From Linepithema humile (lineage: Eukaryota > Arthropoda > Insecta > Hymenoptera > Formicidae), in NCBI RefSeq assembly GCF_040581485.1, contig NC_090131.1:15333501-15397500 (forward strand): 64,000 nt of DNA. The letters are read 5' to 3'. The notes beneath the pieces are model-generated. The model ran no database searches. It worked only from the letters and a program-made list of their open reading frames with translations, and was not told the origin of the DNA. The position numbers and the translations under genes were made by a program. Positions within the stretch are counted from its first letter, which is position 1, and the number at the start of each line of letters is the position of its first letter. This document shows positions 11,340 through 21,376 of the stretch, one piece after another.

Positions 11340-12540
11340 GTGACGCGGAGAAAGAAAGAGGATAATAGTTCTCATCTTTAAATAAAGCTTAAATCTAACG
11401 ATAAAACGTAGAAAATACGTAATAATAATGATCTTTTATTTTCAAAAAATCTAAATTTGTTTACTAAATATGACCGTATTTTATCGTGTATTATATTTAA
11501 GAAATTTTCACACAATAAAAATCTAAACAATTTCTTTTTTATTTAATATAATTAAACAGTATTAATTTTTTCTTGTGCGATTAAATAAAGATTTGCACAG
11601 CAAAATATTTAATTCACAAAATTATCATATTTTATACATTGAAGAAACAAGCACATTATAAGCTGTTGTTCATGTTTGTTCAATTTGGCAATATAACACA
11701 ATCTTTTTTCTATTTTCCACGCTTATATTAGCCATTTGAGTCACGTAAATGGCGAAATTTTCGGAAATTGTCGCCAGGGAAAAGAGAGCACGTATGCTAC
11801 TTTAATGGTTACTGCGAGAGGAAGAACTGTTTTCTCTGGGCAGCAGATATGAGTCAGATAAATTTAGAATGTAAGCACATCCAACGAATGAACATCACGA
11901 AACGAGTCTAAATTTGCGTGAAAATTATTATAGCATAAAGTAATGTTAAAATTGTACGAAGTATTAAAATTGTCTTTTAAGGTTATCTAAACTTTTATAT
12001 AACGTGCAATCCTTCATTACTATTTTTATTACATAGAACGCAGTTAAATAAAACGATATTAAAATTACTTAAATATTTTGCTTCTTTTAATTGCTCGGCA
12101 GTCTCTAATAACAAACTTTTGTAAAATTAAATGTTGAATTATTTATATTTATTTGTAATTTTAGCACAAATATAAAACACGCTGGGAAAAAATCCTTCAG
12201 TTTACGCGAACAGACGGGATCTTTACTTTTCAACGGTGCGCTAATTAAATCAACCACTATTGTGGAACTACATTCCACTGAGCGATGACGATAAGACCGC
12301 GCCATATATTTCCGGGACACGAGTATTCCGACGGCATTCATTTTCGGTCGCTTTTTCATCACTCTCGAGTCACCATATAGCGGGTCGTTACAGTAATTTA
12401 TCATTCGCGTCCGTGCCTGCCGTTTGATCAATGGAACACGAGATCTTGTCTTCGAAGAACGGTCGGCGAAACTGTAACAAGTTCGTCCTATAAAGGAAAT
12501 GGATAAACGATGGTGGTTATGTCGCACGAGAGAGAAGGTG
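11340..12540. other. AT-rich noncoding stretch
   Basis: This is simple AT-rich DNA with A/T runs, becoming GC-richer from about 12190. A minus-strand frame of 140 codons at 12105-12527 is unfamiliar and overlaps AT-rich DNA at its end. Confidence 0.6.
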
Positions 12541-12554
12541 GCTTCGTCACGTTA

Positions 12555-12590
12555 CGGATGTAACGTCGGCGCGGATGTAACGCCGGCGCG
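12555..12590 (+). repeat. 17-bp tandem duplication, CpG-rich
   Basis: Two tandem copies of a 17-base unit (CGGATGTAACGYCGGCG, 12555-12571 and 12572-12588) differ at one base. They sit in a CpG-rich patch. Confidence 0.85.
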
Positions 12591-12998
12591 ATAGCGCTGG
12601 AATACGGTAGGGTTACGTAGCTATTTGTCGAGGGCAAGGCACGGTGAGATGCAGAAGGGGGTAGCAGCTTAACTTTGCCTCCTTATTTCCCAGCAGACTT
12701 GCTCGCGCTACCCTCTGCCCTCTCGCCCATCTTGCGAACATTCCACTTCTTGCGCCCCGTCCCACCCACGCTTGCCCTTCGCACGCGCCCGTGCTACCCA
12801 TCGCACTCTATGATTTACAACCAGCGACGCTCATCTTGTAAACAGAAACGTCCGCGCTATTTGCGATTCTGTCCGCATCCCGTCGCGAATTTGCGTCTTC
12901 TTCCTGGCGCGTCATCGCTCAAAATTCATCGCGCGGTCTCTTTGTTTCAGTCGTATGCAAAAACGCCGGTGCAACTGGCGACGAAACGCTACAAAGAA

Positions 12999-13060
12999 GT
13001 GTGTGCGTGTGTGTGTTTGTTTGTATGTGTGTGGGTGTGTGTTTGTGTGTGTGTGTGTGT
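12999..13060 (+). repeat. (TG)n microsatellite, interrupted
   Basis: About 62 bases of TG units with a few T, C, A and G interruptions. It follows a GC-rich patch (12600-12990) in which frames are open on both strands. The translated Cys/Val repeat is an artefact of the microsatellite. Confidence 0.95.
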
Positions 13061-16000
13061 ATCGTAGACGTTCTTGAAAATTGAATGAATTGCTCGGGTC
13101 GGTGCTCCGACGAAGTGGATATACGTTTCGGCGGTGACGCGTGTTTTTGCCACAGCGTGATGTAGTCCTGACACGTGAAACTAAGAACGTGGAACGCCGT
13201 CCGCCTATGATTTAGTAGGGTAACGTGTTTGGAGACAAATAGGGGGAAACTTACAATATATATACGTCAATGTATATCTTTTATCATCAATTATAAGGAT
13301 GTTTTGTTACGTATAACGGTGCGGTGGAGTTCTCTCATTTATTTTCTTGTACATATTTTAAGAAATTTTTGAAATGTGTTGAATTTTCGGCATGTTAAAA
13401 GATTATTTGTTCCGATGCAATTATACGGACTTGAAATGTCAGATATTGAAGTAATTTGATGCTACAAAAGTTTCAAGTATCAACTAACTTACAGTTTTGT
13501 GAAGCTACAAGAATTTTAATTTAGTAAATGTCATGAAATTTATTTGAAGAAGTGAAACTTTAATATTGATAAAAGTTTTTCGTTCAAGTAACAAGTAACA
13601 AGTTCAAGAAGTAGAACTTGATAGATAAATTGACATGTACGAATTAAATAAAAAGTATGCTGCTCGTAATACGTATCCGTGTAGCACATTTATTATTTAA
13701 AGTCGCTTGAAATTTATGCGCATATAAACATTTCTAAAAATAAATGCCGTTAATGGGAACGACGTGGCCCTTGATATAATACGTTAAACCATTAAACGGT
13801 TGTTTCCACGTAGAAAAGAGTCAACCTTCAAATGTATGCATTACACTAGCATGGAAAAGGCAGTCGACGGAAAGTAGTATTTTAGTTGAGAGCACCCAGG
13901 TGCCATACCACTAGTTGCTAAGTGCAAATAGTCAGCTTTGGAGAGGGCTCCGAGGTCCCAGACTTATTTCACGCTAGAACGAAAGCGGGATACTTCGGAA
14001 CGCTGGGAATTCCAAATTCAGATCTGGAAATCCTACCGCGAGTTCATTGTTGAGCGACTCTCCTCTTTCTCCTTCTCGTACACTCTCTATTCTGAAGTAC
14101 GTAGAATGACGTACCGCACTTACCTACTTAATGAATGCGAATAATGTATAAAAGGTAATTGTACTAAAAATTGATACGTCGTGTCTTTAACGAAGAGCGC
14201 TATTTTATCGTAAAATAAACATATGATGGAGTATAATCCAGTCGTGAATTTTTCCTCCATATTATGCACAAAACGTTATTCACAATGAAAATATTACTTA
14301 ATTTCATTGAAATAACTCTGAAAACTTGATTCTATCTCTCTCGTTCTGTTTCTGTCTTTTTTTTCCTCTTTTCAAATAAAATATATTACTTTTATACGTG
14401 TTTTTCTGGTGATTTAATATCGGCATGTTAAAAACATTATCACGGTTTAAATAATGTTACTGAACGCAGTTAGATTATAATGAATAAAATAAACTGCATC
14501 TTATTTTAAAAATAAGTTTAGAAATTGTTTGAATATTTAAGTTGATATTTTTAAAAAATTTGCAAACCTCAAACAATAATTGCAGTATCAATTTTCTTGT
14601 TTACAAGAGTTTTTCTACATTCCCTTTTTCCGTGATGACGCGGTACTATTTTCTGATCATAATTAAAATCGGATAACAACGCTCAAATTGGAGATATCTG
14701 ACGAATGTTTTCCGTATCGCATTTTCACAGAGGTAAAAACAGATCCGCTGTGAAAATGGAATCGGCTACGTTAAAGAGTAGAAGGACGCATCGATGCGGC
14801 TCGAAATGTGATACCCGGCGTCGGATTTCTCGGCAGATTTTACGTATGAATTGTTTTTAACCTGACAATGGTTATAACGCCGGTCGAGCTATCGATTTTG
14901 TGGCGTAATCTAATCACGTACGCGGATTCGGAATATCACGGGTGCGAGTGGGGATTTTAAATGGGGGAGTTGAAAAATAGGAGAAGAAACATCAGCGCGC
15001 GACAGAATGCAGTTGAAAGGTTACATGATCGTACGATCGGCGAGCTACAGGGAAGGCTTGACTGGTCGACAAAGCGTAACTGCACTCTCAAAAGGATGCC
15101 TTCGATACATACCGTATAACGTACGTGGTGTTCTGTGAATTGCAAAAGCGACGTTTTGTCCTATTGCAAATTCTAAAGAGACTTTTTTCTCAACAAATAA
15201 CTTTTTTTTTTTTTTTTTTTTGAAACAGTGAATGTTTTAATTTTAACTTCAAAATCAAATTTTACTTGACGCATAAATGTATGAAAGTTTTAGTTAAAGT
15301 AAAATTTGCTGCGTAAAAATACGCAGTAATATGCAGTGTGGAATTTTTTTAATCTTCAATTTATATAATAATTTACAATAAATAACACAATGGACGAGAT
15401 TGTTATAAATGATTGAAAAAAAATACTTTAGAAGAATTTTTTGAAGCAACTTTTACTTTGGAATTATACTAATTATTGCTACAAATGCTCGAAAAATTAA
15501 CAATAATTTGTTTGAAAGTAAGTTATAATATAAAAACTTTTTTGCTACAAAAACTCGTATGAAACATCTTGCACGTACTTATGTACATGCTTTTCTAGTT
15601 CAAACGCACGTTTCGATTTGCTGTGCAGCTTGTCTCGTAGGTTTCGATTTTCTGTGTCACTTGCACATCTTCTTTTTGTCCAATTACAGTTTTGCCGATA
15701 CTTCTCGACACGTTCACTATAATTATTATCGGCGCAGCGACTCATCGATGCTTTGCTAAAGTTGTTAGCTATCGTTGGCCAGAAAACGATGTGCCTTTCG
15801 ATGAAAAATTGCATTTTGCGTGAAATTTACAATACTTAAGATAACATCTATATAGACATTATATTAGATAAAACCAATATATTTTTACATCTTTAGGAAT
15901 ACAAATTACACAATTATTTTCTTCTGCTTATCGCAAGCATCCAACTTTCGTCAATGATAATCGAAACACCAATTTTATTTTGACCTTTATCAGCTCACCG

Positions 16001-16151
16001 TACTTGATGTAGCGCTCACGGTTATCCGTACTTTCGTGTATGCGGCGCGTGCACAACTTTTTTCCTATTATCCTTGAGATTTTAATTGACTCATGGAACA
16101 GTGAGCTGATGCAAGAAGCAAAAGAGAACCTAATCGATCACGTTGGCTAGG
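13061..16151. other. noncoding stretch, mixed composition
   Basis: GC-richer patches lie at 13740-14110 and 14640-15140, with AT-rich DNA between. A T run occupies 15202-15221. A GTAAGTG donor-like string preceded by TAG is read on the minus strand near 14118-14125. A small perfect stem (CTGCGTA/TACGCAG) lies at 15309-15326. No gene was recognised. Confidence 0.6.
15202..15221 (+). repeat. T homopolymer tract
   Basis: A pure run of 20 T in AT-rich DNA. No poly(A)-bearing element body was recognised next to it. Confidence 0.95.
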
Positions 16152-16294
16152 CGTTTAATCTACCATTCTAGCGTAGTGTGACAGCTCTGCTCGTTTCTCA
16201 TTGCCGTTTTGCAGACAGCGGCAAAAAGTTTATAGCGCGGTACTAAAACAGTGTACGTAGATGCTCTATTAGAGCGGGAGCGTTCGAACGGAGG
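16152..16294 (+). repeat. diverged local duplication, copy A
   Basis: This 143-base segment is repeated in the same orientation at 16767-16910, 615 bases away, by eye about four bases in five identical with few gaps. Shared blocks include CGTTTAATCTACCATT at the left end, TTTTGCAGACAG in the middle, TTTATAGCG and CGTAGATGC toward the right. Both copies keep a pyrimidine-rich run followed by TTTTGCAG, a possible 3' splice site. Function is unknown. It could be an old tandem duplication of a regulatory element or the remnants of one repeat family. Confidence 0.85.
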
Positions 16295-16766
16295 CTTAGC
16301 CCCGGTAATAATGTTAAGCGTGCGGCGGACGCACTTTTTCCTTGATATTTTAATACGAGGATGTTTCGGCGCATAAAAACATACGGCGTGCGAAATGTTC
16401 CGTCAAATAAATTCTGCAGTTTATTGTGTCGTACGGTTTGCGCGGCAAAAATTGGGAAAAATACGCCAATTTGACATATAATGGTGTGTGAAAAATAGAA
16501 ATCCACATGTGTCTCGCATCTCATGATTCCGCCTGTTTTTAAAGAGCGTCAATCTCTTGCGGCTCGTTTTTCAAAAATTTCAAAACTTTAACACATCGAT
16601 AATAACAATATAACTCAAAATATAAAAATAGCGAATAACAACAGCATTGAATGTCACATAGTGAATTCTTGCTGTCTGTAATTAGTTATTATTCTTCGAT
16701 AAATCTAATCTCGGTAAAAGGCGAAGCAAAAGTGCAACGAATCGATCTGAATAGCTGACAGCGGAA
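16295..16766. other. spacer between duplicated copies
   Basis: This is GC-richer to about 16530, then AT-rich. A 93-codon minus-strand frame at 16243-16524 partly overlaps copy A and is not recognised. No feature is supported. Confidence 0.55.
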
Positions 16767-16910
16767 CGTTTAATCTACCATTTTAGCCGCGGGCACGACA
16801 GGTCTGCTCGTTTCTCACTGCCATTTTGCAGACAGTGACAAAAACTTTATAGCGTGGTGTTAAACCGGAGCACGTAGATGCAAGAATAGAGGTGGGGGTG
16901 CAAATGGAGG
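16767..16910 (+). repeat. diverged local duplication, copy B
   Basis: This is the partner of 16152-16294, in direct orientation. Differences are mostly C/T and A/G changes spread along the length, as expected for an old duplication drifting under little or moderate constraint. The central TTTTGCAGACAG is unchanged. Confidence 0.85.
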
Positions 16911-17525
16911 AGATTGCATTTGTGGTGAGACTTCACTGTAAAGGACATTTTCATATTTGTTCAGAAAACGCATGTTAATAGACCGGGCACTATATAATGC
17001 TCTTTAAATTGGAATAAAATATAGTAGAAAGTGTCGCTCTCTTTTGTTTTTTTCAAATATACCTACTATTATCGCACTAAATTCTTTTCATTATAATGTA
17101 TGAGATATACAATATTATAAATGAAAGACGCCAAATTTTCTATGCATTTCGCGTATTTTTTTTTCTCTCCCCACGAGAGATTTAAATAATAAATTATTAC
17201 ATGTTTGTATTTAATGGTCATGCAAAATTTATTACATGATTAAATATAGTATTCCCTTATTATTTATTTACACACTATTATTTGCAAACGCACATTTACA
17301 TAGCTAGCAGGTAAACTCTGCACGCTCGTGAAATATAATGTATTTATTATTTAACGTTGCGCGTAGAGAAGCCGTTAGGCGGTGGCTTTCAGTTTGCACG
17401 ATTTATCTCATATGTATGGCGCGTAATACCATCGCTTTCGTGTGATACATCCGCGCCACCGATACACTTACTAGCTGGCTCCCATTATAGTCGAAGCAGC
17501 GATGTTGGACGAACGCACGGAGGGC
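16911..17525. other. noncoding stretch
   Basis: This is AT-rich to about 17330, then a CpG-richer patch leading to the duplicated 55-base element. No gene was seen. Confidence 0.6.
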
Positions 17526-17580
17526 GTTAAACGGAACCATTATCCCAATCCGCTACCATTATTGCTCATTTATCGGTGAA
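17526..17580 (+). repeat. duplicated 55-bp element, copy 1
   Basis: This is repeated in direct orientation at 20071-20125. The first 17 bases (GTTAAACGGAACCATTA) and a 19-base block at 17558-17576 (ATTATTGCTCATTTATCGG) are identical in both copies and separated by the same 15-base spacing. The 15 bases between differ at nine positions. Two conserved blocks around a free spacer suggest two binding sites held at fixed distance; this is inference. Confidence 0.85.
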
Positions 17581-18734
17581 AGCTCAGTGAAATTATTGGC
17601 AATAGGCTAAACGTGATACGATTCTCCATCCATCTGTTGGTTACATTCATACATGATTCTTGTCTTGAAGCACATTTTTCTTCATTTTCTTCATGGTTTT
17701 TTTTTCATACTCAATCAATTTGGACAGTTGTTCACAAAATTAACTTGATTTTCACACGGAAATATTTATGATTCAAAATTATCTCCCGCAATCATAAAAA
17801 TATACTTATGTATTAATCAAGATAAAATATAATTTTAACCATTTTGCATTTGCATAATGCATTTTTAAACGCTACTAAATGGTAGATGACGAAACATAAT
17901 CCAACATTATGTTACGTTTCACGTCCTGCTCGATCTTTCCTTTGCGCGATTATCCCACAAATAGACGGCAAAAATCAAAAAGAGTATCGAAAATTAGACT
18001 CTGGGATTAAGATAACAATAAAACCTTTGAAACCGAAAAAAATTTTCCGATAAGAAATACCGAACGCGCTCGTACTTCCTCAAATTAGACTCTGACGCAT
18101 TTGTGCGAAAGAAACAAAATCTGCTCAGAGTAAAAACTTCAAAGAGCGGAAATAAATAAAACAATAAAAAAAAGGAATTTTTCCTTTCTGCAAATATTAA
18201 ATACTTCGGGGAAATTGCGATAAGCTAAAAGTTCGACGCATAATCGCGTACCGCGCTATTACCCCAATAAAATTTCTCTTTGAATTTTTGCCGACTTTCG
18301 CGTTTCGGACAAACAATCGGAAACTTAGTTTCCGATCCGTTGAAAAATTTTTACAACATTCAACCACCATCACCGAACATCCTAACTATCTGAATTCCTA
18401 TTCGTTGGATCCTTACTGCATTCCCTCCCACGCTAGAACAACTTCAATCCTCAACTTCGATTTTTCATTTATCAACAGGCTTTATTACTTTTCTCCACCA
18501 CCGAAGAATCTATCGATTGTCATTCGTTAGATTCTTTGATTTCCCACGACGCAAAGCATCTTCACCGATTCCATCCTTTCAATTTGCTAACATGTTTTAC
18601 AATCCTCGCCCACGTTAGAATTTCCTCGACGATTCAAAATTCCCATTCGTTCTTTGCGTTGAGTTTACAAATCTTAGAAAACTTTCAAAAATCCCCACCC
18701 AGAGAACCAGAGGCCGAATTCTAGTCGCGACACA

Positions 18735-18850
18735 GTATATAGTTTTCAGACGTAGATATATCGTTTTCAGACTCGGATATAGATTTTAGACTTGCATATA
18801 ATTTTGAGATTCGCGCATACAGTTTCAAGCCACAGTTTTCAGCCTATAGT
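18735..18850 (+). repeat. degenerate minisatellite, unit about 24 bp
   Basis: Four to five imperfect copies of a unit resembling TATAGTTTTCAGACTCGGA are seen in a row. Copies differ by several substitutions and small indels. Confidence 0.7.
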
Positions 18851-19223
18851 TTTTCCAAAACTTACAATCTTACTCTTTACTCGCGACTCTAATTCTTCCG
18901 TTTTGTCGCTCACCGCTATTGGATTCCAATCTCTATCACGAAACTTTTGTGATAAGTCCTTTCCGTCGACTCGCGAGTTCCAAGAAATTCGCTTCAGTGT
19001 TATCGCGAGTGAACAGTGTTGTGTCTCTCCCTCCTGTACCACGCTACACATATTGCTCATAAAAAACCTTCCCCCGAGATTTTCGCACCTGCACCCGACT
19101 ATCACACCAAAAAGTAAATTTTCTTTTTATATTCAATTCCGCCGGTCTCTGTTCGTAAATAGGCACTACCAATTCCTTTCCTATCCATCCAGTTTCTCAT
19201 TACTTCTTCTAATATGCATACAA

Positions 19224-19242
19224 ACACACACACACACACACA
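19224..19242 (+). repeat. (AC)n microsatellite
   Basis: A pure run of about nine AC units at the right end of the skewed repeat block. Confidence 0.95.
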
Positions 19243-19275
19243 TAGATATTCGTAGATTACGACTTTATCAATAAC

Positions 19276-19420
19276 CGTTTACTTTTGTATTTTTATCCAG
19301 TTTTAAATATTGTAAAAGAGAAAATTAATCATAAACTGTGTAATTTTCATACCAATAACTAAAACATTTTTATTTGTATTTATTATCCAGCTTCAATTAT
19401 TGTAAAAGAGAAAATTATAT
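19276..19420 (+). repeat. 90-bp tandem duplication
   Basis: The segment around ATCCAGTTTTAAATATTGT at 19295 recurs around 19385 with the shared word ATTGTAAAAGAGAAAATTA (19309 and 19399), giving a 90-base period. Two copies are recognisable. Confidence 0.8.
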
Positions 19421-19974
19421 ATTTTTAGTTTAGTTAATCTGGAATTAAATATTTTCTTTTTACTTATAAATAAGTACAGTATTTTCTTTGTAATAAGACC
19501 TCGTGTTCCATCTCCTTGAAAATCGCACGCGGTTGCTTCCCTGGTAAGTGAGATTACTATCTCAGACTAAAAAGGGGACCACCGAACGGTTACTGATACC
19601 GGAGTAAATAGACTTTTCTGGTCGTAGACCCGATATCAGAGATAAACAAATCGTCACAGCGTCCTTCCGATTCCGACCTGTGAGTCACACGTGTCACGAT
19701 CCATCCATATTTCACTAATCAGGACAATCAATTAAACAATTAATTAAACAGATCACTCATTAAACATATGTGTAATTTGCGTTTATATATACTTTCTGCG
19801 CGTGTGTTTATAGCAAGTTATTGCATTTCATTATTATGATTATTGTAGAATCAGAGGAAGTGAATCGTTAGGATTAAACAGAATGGAGAAAAAACTTTCG
19901 TGGTTGAGCTTTATATTTTGGTTTCATGCAATATTTGTGACTACATGTGAGCCAGCTAGGAGTGTGCGCGCGCA

Positions 19975-19977
<3 letters not shown>
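19421..19977. other. noncoding stretch
   Basis: This is AT-rich at both ends with a GC-richer centre at 19500-19700. A strong donor-like string, CTG|GTAAGTGAG, lies at 19541-19552, but no convincing exon precedes it. Confidence 0.55.

Positions 19978-20012
<35 letters not shown>
19978..20012 (+). repeat. (GA)n microsatellite
   Basis: A pure run of 35 bases of GA, flanked on the left by alternating GC (TGTGCGCGCGC). It lies 59 bases upstream of copy 2 of the duplicated 55-base element. Confidence 0.95.
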
Positions 20013-20014
<2 letters not shown>

Positions 20015-20070
20015 GTTAATCCCGAAGAAACGATACTTAGAGGAAGGAAGGAATGGGGGGGAGGCAGGGT

Positions 20071-20125
20071 GTTAAACGGAACCATTACGGCAACTCGTCG
20101 TCATTATTGCTCATTTATCGGCGAA
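20071..20125 (+). repeat. duplicated 55-bp element, copy 2
   Basis: This is the partner of 17526-17580, 2,545 bases away in the same orientation, 45 of 55 bases identical, with all but one difference falling in the central spacer. It lies in a GC-richer context next to a GA microsatellite. Confidence 0.85.
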
Positions 20126-21356
20126 CGACCGTAGTAACTGCTGTCTCCAAACTCGGCGCTGTAGCACGTTTCCGCTTATTTAACGTTTCACGAGATCCCA
20201 AATATTGTTAAATATGTAAAAAGATACTTTGCATCGCAAACTCGTGCAGGCACATAACAACGCTCTTAATCCTTATTTAGGTCACGTTTTGCGTTTACTT
20301 ATGCACCGAGCGCGAGAAATACGCATTCGCGCTCCTTTCTGGTAATTAATCGTGACTGCTTTTGTTCATTATAAAACGTGCCATTTAATTCCGTTAGCTG
20401 TAAATAATGCTCCGGGAGTCGTCAGCCGTAATTGTGAATAATTCAACGCTCACTTAAATATGCATATCAAGTTCATTCGCAGCGAACCGTCTGCGAAAAG
20501 GAGCGCGGCTTCTAAAGTAAAATACGAATGTGGTTGTAGACGCGCCGGATAATCGTCCGATTTGTACGTGGATCTAAATTCGCCGGATTGATCGAATCAG
20601 CGCGAAACGTGTCATACTTGGCCGCAATGGCCACACACGTAACATGATTTTCTAATAACGCTTCAGCGCAACCTGTAGCACCGAAACCAACGTTGCGATT
20701 GGAACTTTCGAAAGTTCACGCTCGTAAACACGATCAAGGAGGATTACAGCGCGGCACTATTTCCGCCATGCGAGTACAACAGAGGGTGTAACGTCGGGTT
20801 TGCGTGCTACGCCCGACACGGCGCGATAAACGTTCGAGTACGCGTAAACCTGGCCTTATACCGCTGCCGAGCTTACGTCTTCATACGGGCTACACGGTTA
20901 CCCTCATTGTCGTACTCGAATCAATCGTCGTCAACAGGACCGCCGACATCACGCTGACACAAGAAATGATAGATAGGCATGTGCTGGCAGTGAAAATGAT
21001 GCGACAGCGGACGCGAGTAACGCTGCGCTCATAATTCGCGTTGCAAACGAAAGCAGCAGATTGAAAAGAAGAAGAATTTTTGCTTTTTCTCAAATGAAGA
21101 TCATCAACTGAAGTCATTCGGAAAGATGCAGCATCGCCGATAATCGTGTATATAAAATTGCTAACTTGTTCGTATTAATAAGTTTCGACGTGCAAATTTA
21201 TTCTAAAAGCAGTCTTGCGATATTCGCAAGCGTAATCACAATAATCACTTTGCTTGTGGGAGTGCGCTATTAACGCGAGAGCAGTTAGAAAGTGAAAATC
21301 GGTACTAAATAGGGGAAATTTATTTTAAATTAAGGGCAAGTAATAAAAAACTGCCC
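20126..21356. other. CpG-rich island, possible regulatory DNA
   Basis: This is one of the longer GC-richer patches, about 20240-21060. It holds several AT-core words (TAATTAAT, TTCATTATAAAA, TAAATAATG) embedded in CpG-rich sequence, a texture seen in regulatory DNA. No gene is supported. Confidence 0.45.
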
Positions 21357-21376
21357 CGCGCGCGCGCGCGCGCGCG
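21357..21376 (+). repeat. (CG)10 dinucleotide run
   Basis: A pure run of ten CG units. Such runs favour left-handed Z-DNA and are rare in genomes with heavy CpG methylation, so this suggests low germline methylation here (inference). Confidence 0.95.

Larger units (their letters stand above)
17930..19280 (+). repeat. C-over-G skewed block of degenerate tandem repeats
   Basis: The plus strand is rich in C and T and poor in G, most clearly at 18330-18710. Recurring words betray decayed tandem units: ATTCGTT at 18400, 18522 and 18645 (spacing about 122-123), CCCACG words at regular intervals between them, AAATTAGACTCTG at 17991 and 18082, and a roughly 24-base unit built on ATAGTTTTCAGAC at 18735-18850. 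The long plus-strand open frames here (80 and 160 codons) follow from repeat content and strand bias and show no familiar domain. Confidence 0.5.

Noticed and set aside
18792..19274. 160-codon plus-strand open frame
   Set aside because: It lies in the C/T-skewed degenerate repeat block and ends in an AC microsatellite. The composition explains the lack of stops, and no domain is visible.
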